Shown here piece after piece: positions 36,689 through 45,255 of a stretch of DNA of 64,000 bases (position 1 is its first letter; each line of letters starts with the position of its first letter). Source of the DNA: Caulobacter sp. Its GTDB lineage: Bacteria; Pseudomonadota; Alphaproteobacteria; Caulobacterales; Caulobacteraceae. The notes beneath the pieces were generated by a model that searched no databases, was not told where the DNA came from, and worked only from the letters and a program-made list of their open reading frames with translations. The stretch spans positions 124,001 to 188,000 of the forward strand of contig JAGHZU010000009.1 of the NCBI GenBank assembly GCA_017745235.1, read 5' to 3'. A program made the position numbers and the translations under genes.

Positions 36689-36714
36689 TACGCAAGGACG
36701 ACGCCGATCCCTCA
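36689..36714 (-). promoter_or_regulatory. Promoter of copCD: TGAGGG-N16-CGTA
   Basis: On the minus strand TGAGGG (36714-36709), 16 nt, CGTA (36692-36689), 36 bp before copC. Third copy of the motif found before the ECF trio and copA. Confidence 0.7.
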
Positions 36715-36738
36715 CTGTGTCGGATACGGGAGGCGGCC

Positions 36739-36844
36739 AAAGCCGCACGGTCCGCAGGCGCAACGCATTGGCGACGACGCTCGCCAAGCACATCGCCACG
36801 GCGGCGGCCGCGATCGCTGACGGCAGCAGTCAGCCGAAAGGCTG
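36739..36844 (-). pseudogene. Relic of the C-terminus of a Cu P-type ATPase
   Basis: The minus-strand frame reads QPFG, stop (TGA at 36832-36830), then LLPSAIAAAAVAMCLASVV and ANALRLRTVRL. Intact Cu(I) P1B-ATPases end with a very similar PFxGWLLSP-IAAAAMS-SSVSV-NALRLR segment in their last transmembrane helix; the stop sits where Trp (TGG) is usual. No catalytic domain remains. It lies between copC and the TetR gene. Confidence 0.65.
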
Positions 36845-36879
36845 GATGGAGCGTGCCTGGAGCGTCTCCTTTCCGGGTG

Positions 36880-37506
36880 TCAGAGACTGGCGCAGCACTT
36901 CCTTGCGAGCTCCATCGCCTCGCCGCGCTGAAGGCCCAGGCCCATCAAGCCAAGGAGCATCATCTCCCGAACGCGCGCCTGTGCTCGCGGACGGTCTTCC
37001 GAGGTTTCCAGCAAGCTGGCCATCAGGGCCTGGCAGAGCCCAAGCCAGTAAAGAACGCCGGCGCTTCTGGCTTCCTGGCTGAGCAGGCCGAGCTTGTCGG
37101 CTTGGTCGAAATCATCGGCCACACCCTTGTTCAGCGGGTGCGAACGCTCCGTCATGTTGCCCGCGCCACGCAGGAGAGCCGCCGCGCGCTTGGGATTGTT
37201 GATCGCGAACGCCGCGCTAACCCGCATGCCGTTGGCGATGCGCTCCATGGGATCCGCAACAGCAGCGTTTGCCCCCGTCACCTGGTCTTCCAGCTCCCGG
37301 CGCACTTCCGCCGCGATCGCGGCCGCGAAGGCGTGTTTGTCGGCGAAATGGTTGAAGAAGCTCCCCTTGGCCACGCCCGCCTTCGCCACGACCTCGTCGA
37401 TCGGGATCGCGTCGATCGGCTTGACGGCCAGGAGGTCGAACCCGGCGGCGATCAGAGCGCTGCGAGTACGGGCGGCCCGGGGGGGCAGTTCGGCGGAAAT
37501 CATCAT
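36880..37506 (-). CDS. TetR-family regulator of the catabolic operon
   Basis: 208 residues. N-terminal HTH (ARTRSALIAAGFDLLAVKPIDAI... AKAGVAKGSFFNHFADKHAF) and a helical ligand domain (TetR_C-like). Two adjacent ATG codons (37506, 37503) can start it. Divergent from the dioxygenase operon across two TGAC..GTCA palindromes, so it probably represses both directions until an aromatic ligand binds. Confidence 0.92.
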   Translation of the reverse strand: MMISAELPPRAARTRSALIAAGFDLLAVKPIDAIPIDEVVAKAGVAKGSFFNHFADKHAFAAAIAAEVRRELEDQVTGANAAVADPMERIANGMRVSAAFAINNPKRAAALLRGAGNMTERSHPLNKGVADDFDQADKLGLLSQEARSAGVLYWLGLCQALMASLLETSEDRPRAQARVREMMLLGLMGLGLQRGEAMELARKCCASL

Positions 37507-37520
37507 GGCGAAAACCTACT

Positions 37521-37534
37521 TGACTATCTAGTCA
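37521..37534. promoter_or_regulatory. TetR operator candidate 1
   Basis: TGACTA-TC-TAGTCA, perfect 6-bp arms, 15 bp upstream of the TetR start. Confidence 0.7.
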
Positions 37535-37547
37535 TTCGCAATCAATC

Positions 37548-37561
37548 TGACCAAATAGTCA
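37548..37561. promoter_or_regulatory. TetR operator candidate 2
   Basis: TGACCAAATAGTCA, matching site 1 at 11 of 14 positions and keeping the TGAC/GTCA ends, centred 27 bp from it and 28 bp before the dioxygenase start. Confidence 0.6.
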
Positions 37562-37589
37562 ACTTGGTTTGACGTGGAAGGAGTGCGGC

Positions 37590-38609
37590 ATGCCGATCAT
37601 CAGGATTGAAGACATCGCCCATGTCCGCTTCGCCGCGCCGGACCTGGGCGTCATGCGCGCGTTTCTGGAAGATTTCGGGCTTGAGGTCTTCGAGAGCCAA
37701 GGCCGGCTCTACGGCAGGGGGCGCGACGGGCGGGCCTTCCTCCATGTCACCGAGCCTGGGCCGGCGAGGTTCCTCGCCGTCGGCTTTCGCGCCCAGTCCC
37801 TTTCGGATCTCGAGGCGTTGGCGGCGCACGAGGGCGCGCCCATCGAAGACCTGGACGAGCCGGGCGGCGGCAAGGTCGTGCGGCTGACCGATCCGGACGG
37901 CTACGGGGTCGAGGTTGTCGCGGGGCAGGCGAGGGAGCCGGTCGCGAGCTTGCCGACCGATTTGCCGCGCAACACGGCGATGGCCAGGCCGCGGGTCCGC
38001 GAGACTATCCGGCTGCAACCCGCGCCCGCGCACGTGGTTCGTCTGGGCCACGCCGTGCTCAAGGTGCGCGACTTTCGTCGCTCGGAGCGCTGGTACAAGG
38101 ACCGCTTCGGCTTCCTGACCTCCGACGAGGTCGAGGCGGCCGAAGGCGTGCCGCTCGGCGCGTTCATGCGATGCGACCGGGGCGACAGGCCCACGGACCA
38201 CCACACCCTCTTCCTGGCGCAGCTGCCTGGCGAGATCGGATTGCTGCACGCCGCGTTCGAGGTCGCCAATTTCGACGACCTCATGGTGGGGCACCAGTAT
38301 CTGAAGGCGCGCAAGCGCCAATCGGCGTGGGGCGTCGGCCGCCACATCATGGGCAGCCAGGTGTTCGACTACTGGAAGGATCCGTTCGGCAACGAGCTGG
38401 AGCACTGGACGGACGGGGATCTCTTCACGGCGGCCGATCCGCCCCAGAAGCAGCCGATGAGCGCCTTGCTCTCGGTGCAATGGGGAAGCCCCCATCCGAT
38501 GTTCGCCGGCAAGAGGCCGCCGCCCCCCGGCCTCGTCTCCTTCGTCACAGCGATGCTGCTGCGCTTCAAGCGCCTGTTCCGTCGCGCCCCTGAAAGGTCC
38601 GTCGCATGA
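37590..38609 (+). CDS. Type I extradiol dioxygenase (VOC superfamily)
   Basis: 339 residues, two VOC modules. The C-terminal module carries the iron ligands His154 (RLGHAVLKV), His220 (GLLHAAFEV) and Glu271 (NELEHWTD), with the second-sphere His205 (DHHTLF) and Tyr261 expected from BphC-type enzymes. So it should cleave a catechol ring next to the hydroxyls. ATG 37590 has AAGGAG six bases upstream. First gene of the TetR-controlled operon; its stop overlaps the next ATG. Confidence 0.9.
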   Translation: MPIIRIEDIAHVRFAAPDLGVMRAFLEDFGLEVFESQGRLYGRGRDGRAFLHVTEPGPARFLAVGFRAQSLSDLEALAAHEGAPIEDLDEPGGGKVVRLTDPDGYGVEVVAGQAREPVASLPTDLPRNTAMARPRVRETIRLQPAPAHVVRLGHAVLKVRDFRRSERWYKDRFGFLTSDEVEAAEGVPLGAFMRCDRGDRPTDHHTLFLAQLPGEIGLLHAAFEVANFDDLMVGHQYLKARKRQSAWGVGRHIMGSQVFDYWKDPFGNELEHWTDGDLFTAADPPQKQPMSALLSVQWGSPHPMFAGKRPPPPGLVSFVTAMLLRFKRLFRRAPERSVA

Positions 38610-39445
38610 AGCTCGCAACCTATACCGCCGATGGCCGCACCCGCACGGGGATCGTGGTCGGGGATGCGATCATCGACACTGGCGTGGCCGGGACCATGAT
38701 CGACCTCATCCGCGACTGGGACGCGCATCGTTCAGCCCTGGAGGCAAAGGCCGCGAGGGGCGGGGGGATACCGCTTTCGGCGGTGAAGCTGGAGGCGCCG
38801 GTGCCCCGCCCGGGGAAGATCTGGGCGATCGGCCTCAACTATGCCGACCACATCGCCGAGTCGAACATGGAGACGCCGCAGCGTCAGGTCTGGTTCAGCA
38901 AGGCGCAGACCAGCGTCAATGGCCCGTTCGACGACATCCAGATCGCCAAGGGGACCATGACCGCCGATTACGAGGTCGAGCTCGTCGCGATCGTCGGCAA
39001 GGGCGGCAAGCACATCGCCGCCGCCGACGGGCCGGCGACGATCTTCGGCTATTGCGTCGGCAACGACGTCACCGAGCGCGTGTGGCAACACGCCGGGCCG
39101 CAGTGGTCGCTGGGCAAGAGCTTCGACACCCACGCGCCCATGGGGCCCTGGATCGTCACAGCCGACGAGATCGGCGATCCTCACGCCCTGGGACTGCGCT
39201 GTTTCGTCAATGGCGAGAAGCGACAGGACTCCAACACGCGCCATCTGGTCTTCGACATCTGGCGTCAGGTCGAGCATCTGTCGGTCGGGATGACCCTGGA
39301 GCCCGGCGACTGCCTGTTCACCGGCACGCCGGGCGGCGTCGGCGCGGCCATGGACCCACGCCAGTTCCTGAAGCCCGGCGATGTCGTGCGGTGCGAGATC
39401 GACGGCCTGGGTCACATCGAAGGCGTCATGGCGGCCGAGACCTGA
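38606..39445 (+). CDS. FAH-family hydrolase 1
   Basis: 279 residues of the fumarylacetoacetate hydrolase family with His82 (NYADHIAES), Glu123 and Glu125 (DYEVELVAIVG) and Asp154 (GNDVTERV). In this operon it is expected to hydrolyse or tautomerise the ring-cleavage product. Same fold as the rhamnose-pathway hydrolase at 18360, but a separate paralogue. Confidence 0.87.
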   Translation: MKLATYTADGRTRTGIVVGDAIIDTGVAGTMIDLIRDWDAHRSALEAKAARGGGIPLSAVKLEAPVPRPGKIWAIGLNYADHIAESNMETPQRQVWFSKAQTSVNGPFDDIQIAKGTMTADYEVELVAIVGKGGKHIAAADGPATIFGYCVGNDVTERVWQHAGPQWSLGKSFDTHAPMGPWIVTADEIGDPHALGLRCFVNGEKRQDSNTRHLVFDIWRQVEHLSVGMTLEPGDCLFTGTPGGVGAAMDPRQFLKPGDVVRCEIDGLGHIEGVMAAET

Positions 39446-39446
39446 C

Positions 39447-40937
39447 ATGGCGGATTTCGATTGCGACGTCCTGATCGCCGGCGGCGGGCCCACGGGCGTG
39501 ACGCTCGCCATCCTGTTGGCCCGCCGCGGCGTCAAGGTGATCGTCGCCGAGAAGGAGGCGGCGATCTTCCCCCTGCCGCGGGCCGCCCATATCGATCACG
39601 AGGGCATGCGCATCCTGCAGGAGGCGGGCGCGGCCGATGAGATCTTCGCGACCAGCCGTCGCGTCGCCCGCTACGATTTTCTCAACGCCCGCCACAAGGT
39701 TCTGATGCGCTTCGACGGCGCCGACCGGATCGGGCCCGGCGGCTGGCCCGGAGCCAACATGATCCACCAGCCTTCGGTCGAGCGCGCGCTGCGAGGATCA
39801 CTCGCATGCCAGCCGCACGCCCAACTGCGTCAGGGCTGGGAGGTGAAGTCGTTCGCCGACGACGGCGCCGGCGTAACAAGCGAGATCGCCACGGCGGAGG
39901 GCCTCCGCGCTGTTCGAAGCCGCTATCTGGTTGGGGCCGATGGCGCCCGCTCGCCTGTTCGTACGGCGGCGGGCATTGTCTTCGACGACCTGCGCTTCGA
40001 GGAACCCTGGCTGGTCGTGGACGTGTTCGTCGACGATCCCGCCCGGCTGCCGTCGGCCAATCTGCAGATCTGCGATCCCAGGCGCCCGACCACCTGCGTC
40101 CTCATGGGCGAGGGGCGACACCGCTGGGAGTTCATGATCCTGCCCGGCGAAACTCCCGAGCAGGTTGTCGAGGACGGCTTCATCGACACCTTGCTGGAGC
40201 CCTGGAACGTAAAGGGCGCGATCAGGATCGAGCGGAAGGCGGTCTACACCTTCCGCGCCCGCATCGCCGATCGCTGGCGAAAGGGAAACGTGGTCCTGGC
40301 GGGCGACGCCGCCCATCAGACGCCGCCGTTCGCCGGGCAGGGCCTTTGCTCGGGCTTGCGCGACGCCTCCAATCTCGCCTGGAAGCTGGCCGCAGTCGTC
40401 GTGGACGGCGCGCCCGACGACCTGCTCGACAGCTACCAGCCCGAACGGGGACCGCACCTGCGCGCCACGATCGACATGGCCGTGATGATGGGGCGCATGG
40501 TCTGCACGACCAATCCCTGGTCGGCGTTGGCGCGAGACCTGAAGATCTCGCTCGGGCGTGTCCTGGGCAGACTGCCGGCGGGGCCGTCAGATTATCCCCC
40601 AATCGCCAAGGGGACCATCTTGACGGGCAGCCCGGGCGCGGGCCGCTATTTCCCCCAGGCCATCTCGGCCGAGGGCGCGCGCCTGGACGACGTGCTGGGC
40701 GTGGGCGGCTGGCTGCTGTCGCGCGACGACCTGCAAGCCCCGCACCTTCTCCCGTTCGCCGGACCTATCGCGCACTGGCTCGATGAGCATCGCGTCGAGG
40801 CGGTGCTGGTCCGGCCAGACCACTACGTCTTCGGGACCGGTTCACCCGGTCACCTGCGCGCCGCATGGGCGGCGGCGACAGGGCCGCATCGGGCGCCGAT
40901 CTTGGATCATCACCCCGGAACCACGCACGATGGCTAG
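39447..40937 (+). CDS. FAD-dependent aromatic hydroxylase (MhpA-like)
   Basis: 496 residues of the class A flavoprotein monooxygenases. N-terminal dinucleotide motif GGGPTGVTLAILLARRG, the DG motif YLVGADGARSPVR (~170), and the second FAD motif VVLAGDAAHQTPPFAGQGLCSGLRD (~285). MhpA relatives hydroxylate 3-hydroxyphenylpropionate-type phenols at the ortho position, producing the catechol for the dioxygenase upstream. One base separates it from the FAH 1 stop. Confidence 0.9.
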   Translation: MADFDCDVLIAGGGPTGVTLAILLARRGVKVIVAEKEAAIFPLPRAAHIDHEGMRILQEAGAADEIFATSRRVARYDFLNARHKVLMRFDGADRIGPGGWPGANMIHQPSVERALRGSLACQPHAQLRQGWEVKSFADDGAGVTSEIATAEGLRAVRSRYLVGADGARSPVRTAAGIVFDDLRFEEPWLVVDVFVDDPARLPSANLQICDPRRPTTCVLMGEGRHRWEFMILPGETPEQVVEDGFIDTLLEPWNVKGAIRIERKAVYTFRARIADRWRKGNVVLAGDAAHQTPPFAGQGLCSGLRDASNLAWKLAAVVVDGAPDDLLDSYQPERGPHLRATIDMAVMMGRMVCTTNPWSALARDLKISLGRVLGRLPAGPSDYPPIAKGTILTGSPGAGRYFPQAISAEGARLDDVLGVGGWLLSRDDLQAPHLLPFAGPIAHWLDEHRVEAVLVRPDHYVFGTGSPGHLRAAWAAATGPHRAPILDHHPGTTHDG

Positions 40938-41883
40938 AACCTTCCTCCGATACGGCGCCGGCGAGGGCGCGCACTGGGCCGAAAAGATCGGCCCCGTCTT
41001 TCGCCCGCTTGTCGATCCCTATGCCTCGACAGGCGATCTGATCTTGGCGGCGCGTGCGGGCCGCGCCGCCGTGGACCAGAAGGCTCCGCCTCTCGACCTG
41101 GCGGCCGTGACGATCCTGTCGCCGATCACGCGCAACCAGCAGCTCGTGGCGCAGGCCTCCAACTATCGCAGCCATATCCTGGAAGTGGGCGGCGATCCCG
41201 ACGACCTGGCCGGCAATGTGTTTTTCGGCAAGGCGGTCTCAAGCCTGTGCGGCGCCAGGGATCCGATCCTCAAGCCCGCGCGGGTGCAACTGCTCGACTA
41301 CGAGATCGAACTTGGCCTGGTCATGGGGCAAGCGATCCGTGGTCCCCAGAAGATCGACCGCGCCAACCTTGCCGACTGGCTCGCCGGCCTTGTGATCGCC
41401 AACGACGTCAGCGCTCGCGATCTCCAGGTCCCGGAGGGGCAATTCTTCAAGGGCAAGTCCTTCCGCACGTTCACGCCGACCGGGCCCTATCTCGTCCTGA
41501 TCGACGCCGACGATATCGCGGGGCTGGAGGCTTTGGAGCTGTCACTCTGGGTCAATGATGAGCCGCGCCAGCATGCGACGCTGGAGGACATGATCTTCAA
41601 GCCGGCGGAGACCTTGTCCGAGCTCTCCGAAGTGATGGACCTGGATCCCGGCGATCTGGTGATCACCGGGACACCCGCCGGGGTCGCCTTGCGGCCGCCA
41701 GGCGCCCTTGTCCAGAAGATTGCAGGATTTCTTCCGCCGCGCGTCCGGTTCCGCAAGTTCATCGAGGGCCAGTTGAAGCGCCGCGGCTATCTGCAGCCGG
41801 GCGACGTCGTGCGGGCGAAGATCCGCCATCCCGACGGCGACCTCGATCTCGGCGAGCAGATCAATGCGGTCGTGTCGGCCTGA
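40930..41883 (+). CDS. FAH-family hydrolase 2
   Basis: 317 residues. FAH fold with His82 (NYRSHILEVG), Glu125 and Glu127 (LDYEIELGLVMG) and Asp159 (IANDVSARD). Its C-terminus is longer than FAH 1, with an inserted segment (KFIEGQLKRRGYL) after ITGTPAGVALRPP. It overlaps the end of the hydroxylase by 8 bp. Two FAH enzymes in one operon suggests two successive C-C cleavage or isomerisation steps. Confidence 0.85.
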   Translation: MARTFLRYGAGEGAHWAEKIGPVFRPLVDPYASTGDLILAARAGRAAVDQKAPPLDLAAVTILSPITRNQQLVAQASNYRSHILEVGGDPDDLAGNVFFGKAVSSLCGARDPILKPARVQLLDYEIELGLVMGQAIRGPQKIDRANLADWLAGLVIANDVSARDLQVPEGQFFKGKSFRTFTPTGPYLVLIDADDIAGLEALELSLWVNDEPRQHATLEDMIFKPAETLSELSEVMDLDPGDLVITGTPAGVALRPPGALVQKIAGFLPPRVRFRKFIEGQLKRRGYLQPGDVVRAKIRHPDGDLDLGEQINAVVSA

Positions 41884-41952
41884 CGCGTCTCGTGCTCATC
41901 TCGCTCAGGCTCATGCTCAAGGCGGCGGGCCGGTTTGCAGGCGGATCCTGAT

Positions 41953-43560
41953 ATGACGGCTTCTACGCCCTTCCCACGTCCGATCACCCCGTTCGAGGGC
42001 ATGGACATACGCACCCTGATCGACGGTCAGGCCCGACGGCGCGGCGGCCATCCCTTCCTGATATGGGAGCCCTTCGAGGGCGACAGCCTGGTCTGGAGCT
42101 ACGTCGAGTTCGCCGAACTCGCGCGGCGGTTCGCCGCCGGACTTGCCGGCCGCGGCGTTCAAGCTGGCGACCGCGTCCTGGTCCATCTGGAAAACTGTCC
42201 AGAGTTCATCTTGGCCTGGCTCGGCTGCGCCTATGCCGGCGTCGTGCCCGTGACGACGAACGTCAACTCGACCGCGGACGAGCTCGGCTACTTCGTTGAA
42301 CACAGCCGCGCGGTCGGGGCTGTCACCCAGCCAAGTCTCGCCGCCCTGGTCGACAGCGTTTTGCCGGCGGAGGCCTGGCGAGTCGCGACGACCGGCGGGC
42401 AGGGCGCAGGCGCCCTCCCGCCGGCGGGCTTCGAGGCGTTCTCTGCGATCGACGGCGACCCGAGTCAGGTGGTCGCGCGCCCGCACGACCCCTGGGCGGC
42501 GTTTGGCATCCAGTATACGTCCGGCACCACGGCGAGGCCCAAGGCGGTGTTGTGGACTCACGCCAATGCGCTCTGGGGCGCCAAGCTCTGCGCGGCGCAC
42601 GAGGATCTCCGTGCCGACGACGTGCACCTGACCTATCTGCCGCTGTTCCACACGAACGCTCAGGTCTATTCCGTGCTCGCCTCGCTGTGGGCCGGCGCGA
42701 CGGTGGTGTTGCAGCCGCGGTTCTCCGCCTCGCGGTTCTGGCCGGTGTCGTTGCGACATGGGGCGACCTGGACCTCGATGGTGCCGTTCTGCGCCCGAGC
42801 CCTGGCGCAACAGCCAGTCCCGGCTGGCCACCGCTATCGCTTCTTCGGCAACGCGGTTTGCGACGCGCCCTGGGATCCGCTGTTCGGGGTTCGCTCGATT
42901 GGCTGGTGGGGCATGACGGAAACCATAGCCCATGGCGCGGTCGGCTCCGTTCACCATCCCGATGCGCCGCTGTCGATCGGGCGAGCCTCGCTGGGCTATC
43001 GCCTTCACGTGCTGGACACGGACGGGCGTCCTGTCGGGCCCGGGCAGGTGGGCGATCTCTATGTGGAAGGCCAGCGCGGCGTTTCACTGTTCCTCGAATA
43101 CGCGGAGGACCCGGTCGCGACCGCCGCGGCCTTCACGCCCGAAGGTCTTTTCATCACCGGCGACCGTGTCCGGCGGGGCGAGGATGGCTGGCTCTATTTC
43201 GCGGATCGATCCAAGGACATGCTGAAGGTCGGAGGCGAGAACGTCGCCGCATCCGAGGTCGAGCGTGTCATCGCCATGACGCCAGGCGTCAGCGAGGTGG
43301 CCGTCGTCGGCATGCCTGATCCCATGCTCGACGAGACGCCGGCGGCGTTCGTTATTCCGACGCAGGCGCCGACCGTCGCGCTTGAGCAAGCGATCCGCGA
43401 CGCCTGCGTCCAAGGCCTGGCCGCATTCAAGCGGCCGACCCTGATCCGATTTGTCGACAGTCTGCCTCGATCGACTCTCGAAAAGGTCGCCAAGAACGAA
43501 CTGCGCGATCGGCTTCGGGAGGAGTTGGCGGCCTCGGAGGGCGCGGCGCGAAGGGGATGA
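41953..43560 (+). CDS. AMP-dependent acyl-CoA ligase
   Basis: 535 residues of the ANL superfamily: P-loop IQYTSGTTARPKAVLWTH (~190), A5 WWGMTE (~325), A7/A8 YFADRSKDMLKVGGENVAASEVE (~420) and the catalytic Lys in RSTLEKVAKNEL near the end. Resembles CaiC and aryl/alkanoate-CoA ligases. It probably activates an acid substrate or product of the operon. A TTG six codons upstream is an alternative start. 69 bp after FAH 2. Confidence 0.9.
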   Translation: MTASTPFPRPITPFEGMDIRTLIDGQARRRGGHPFLIWEPFEGDSLVWSYVEFAELARRFAAGLAGRGVQAGDRVLVHLENCPEFILAWLGCAYAGVVPVTTNVNSTADELGYFVEHSRAVGAVTQPSLAALVDSVLPAEAWRVATTGGQGAGALPPAGFEAFSAIDGDPSQVVARPHDPWAAFGIQYTSGTTARPKAVLWTHANALWGAKLCAAHEDLRADDVHLTYLPLFHTNAQVYSVLASLWAGATVVLQPRFSASRFWPVSLRHGATWTSMVPFCARALAQQPVPAGHRYRFFGNAVCDAPWDPLFGVRSIGWWGMTETIAHGAVGSVHHPDAPLSIGRASLGYRLHVLDTDGRPVGPGQVGDLYVEGQRGVSLFLEYAEDPVATAAAFTPEGLFITGDRVRRGEDGWLYFADRSKDMLKVGGENVAASEVERVIAMTPGVSEVAVVGMPDPMLDETPAAFVIPTQAPTVALEQAIRDACVQGLAAFKRPTLIRFVDSLPRSTLEKVAKNELRDRLREELAASEGAARRG

Positions 43561-43599
43561 GGAGGGGCGAGCGTCGTCAAATGGCCAGGAGCAGGCAGG

Positions 43600-44190
43600 C
43601 TATTTGGGTTTCGGCGGATACCAGAAGCGCTGATGGCAAGCCTCGCAGGCCTCGTCCAGTTCGGCGCCCTTCTTCTCCAGCGCGGCGGCGTCGCGGCGGT
43701 CGACCGCCGAGAGGATTTCCCCGGCGACGGTCTGCAGGCGCTGAGCATGTTGCAGGAAGGCGGGTCGATCGCTGATCAGCGCCTTTTGGATCTGGTCGGG
43801 CGGGGCGACGCCCTCCAGGCCTTGGTCCTGGATGCGCCCGCCGGGACGGGCCACTGGTCGTCCTTCTTGGATCAGCAGGTTGGGCGCCTCGACAAGCGTG
43901 ATCGTGGCTGCCCGCAACTCCTCCCATTGCGCGTCCGTGGTCGGCGCCAGATCCCGGAAGCCGTGCTCGTCGCTGATCGAGCCGGCCGAGCCCCAGATCT
44001 TGTCGGCCGAGGCGTCGATCTGGGTCAGCATCAGGTCCTGGATGCTCGTCCTCGGTTGCGGACCGGCTGAATGGGCGTGGTCTCGACTGAGCAAGAGGGC
44101 CGTGCCGCCGCCCGCGACGACCGCAGACGCTGTCATTGCGGCGATGAGCTTAAAAATGTACGGCGCCCTCTTTGGGTCTTCTATAGACAT
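43600..44190 (-). CDS. Membrane-anchored cytochrome c'-like protein
   Basis: 196 residues: N-terminal anchor (~14-35), then a helical domain with IWGSAGSISDEHGFRDLAPTTDAQWEELR and a single C-terminal haem site CEACHQRFWYP (Cys182-His186), the cytochrome c' arrangement. Periplasmic electron carrier or gas/redox-binding protein. Divergent from the tandem secreted-protein pairs across an AT-rich region. Confidence 0.85.
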   Translation of the reverse strand: MSIEDPKRAPYIFKLIAAMTASAVVAGGGTALLLSRDHAHSAGPQPRTSIQDLMLTQIDASADKIWGSAGSISDEHGFRDLAPTTDAQWEELRAATITLVEAPNLLIQEGRPVARPGGRIQDQGLEGVAPPDQIQKALISDRPAFLQHAQRLQTVAGEILSAVDRRDAAALEKKGAELDEACEACHQRFWYPPKPK

Positions 44191-44357
44191 TTTAAAACTG
44201 ACTTATGAGGTGATTGAATATTTATATAGTATTGCCTTATGCAAACTTTTTTTGCTCAGAGATTTTCTCATACTGAATTTAGCTCAAATAAGATTGCTCG
44301 GTAGATTTTATCTCTATTTAGAAAATGTGTTTGGTGCCGGTTTCGGGGCGTCCGCTC
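44191..44357. promoter_or_regulatory. AT-rich divergent intergenic region
   Basis: 167 bp, about two-thirds A+T in a genome of high GC, with runs such as CAAACTTTTTTTGC and TTTATATAG. Carries the divergent promoters of the cytochrome c' gene and the first secreted-protein pair. No clear palindrome. A similar AT-rich block lies at 54165-54335. Confidence 0.6.
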
Positions 44358-45209
44358 ATGTCTGTTCGTCGAACAATCGGTCGATTGCTGTCCTGTGCGA
44401 TGGTGGGAGCGCTACTGGCCGGTGGCTGCGCCAACGCCCAGGCGCCGTTGCTCAACCCGGCGCCCACGCCCGCCGATTGGGCGGCCTTGTCCAAATTGCC
44501 GGATTGGAGCGGTGTCTGGATTCCGCCGCCGTTCGCGCCTCAGAAGACGCCGCCCAGCTGGAAGCCGGAGATCGCCGTCCAGGTGGCCGAGCTGCAGGCC
44601 GAAGAAAACGCCGGCCGACCACGCAATATCTATGTCAACTGCTTGCCCGAAGGCATGCCTAGCTGGGCGATCATGAACCTGTCGACGGTGGAGTTCCTGT
44701 TCACGCCGGGGCGGGTCACCATCCTCAGCGAGTTCGATGGAAATCGCCTGCGCCGCATCTACACCGACGGCCGCGCCCATCCGGACGATCCGGACCTGAC
44801 CTTCAACGGCCATTCGATCGGCCATTGGGAAGACGGCGTCCTGGTCGTCGACACCGTCGGGATCCTTCCCCAGACTTTCCTGCCGCTGGGCCAGGGCGTG
44901 GGCATCCCCAATAACGGTGACGTCCATATCGTCGAGCGGATCGGCCTTAGCCAGCCCGACACCCTGCGGATCGACCTGGTGATCGACGCGCCCAAGGTGC
45001 TGACGCAGCCGTGGAAGATAAGTCGCGAGTTCAAGCGCAATCGCGAGCGCGCCCGCGACATCACCGAGGCCTCGTGCCGGCAAGGCGACTTCATCGACGA
45101 CGTCGACGCCAAGGGCAATGCGATCTTCACGCCCATTCCGCACGACGAGGGCGGAGCGCCGCTGCCGCCGGACTCGCCGCCGAATTCGCCGCGGGCGAGC
45201 GCCAACTAG
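44358..45209 (+). CDS. Secreted lipoprotein of unknown function, copy A
   Basis: 283 residues. Lipoprotein signal with lipobox LLAGGC (Cys near residue 27). Mature protein mostly beta-strand-like, with LPDWSGVWIPPPF, NCLPEGMP, VEFLFTPGRVTILSE, LRRIYTDGRAHPDD, FNGHSIGHWEDGVLVVDTVG and VHIVERI. About half identical to the protein at 45675. It belongs to a widespread uncharacterised family that I cannot name. Followed by a DUF6152-like gene. Confidence 0.75.
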   Translation: MSVRRTIGRLLSCAMVGALLAGGCANAQAPLLNPAPTPADWAALSKLPDWSGVWIPPPFAPQKTPPSWKPEIAVQVAELQAEENAGRPRNIYVNCLPEGMPSWAIMNLSTVEFLFTPGRVTILSEFDGNRLRRIYTDGRAHPDDPDLTFNGHSIGHWEDGVLVVDTVGILPQTFLPLGQGVGIPNNGDVHIVERIGLSQPDTLRIDLVIDAPKVLTQPWKISREFKRNRERARDITEASCRQGDFIDDVDAKGNAIFTPIPHDEGGAPLPPDSPPNSPRASAN

Positions 45210-45255
45210 CACACGCCGCCGCCCGCCCTTCGATCTCCACGTTCAGGCCGCTCTC

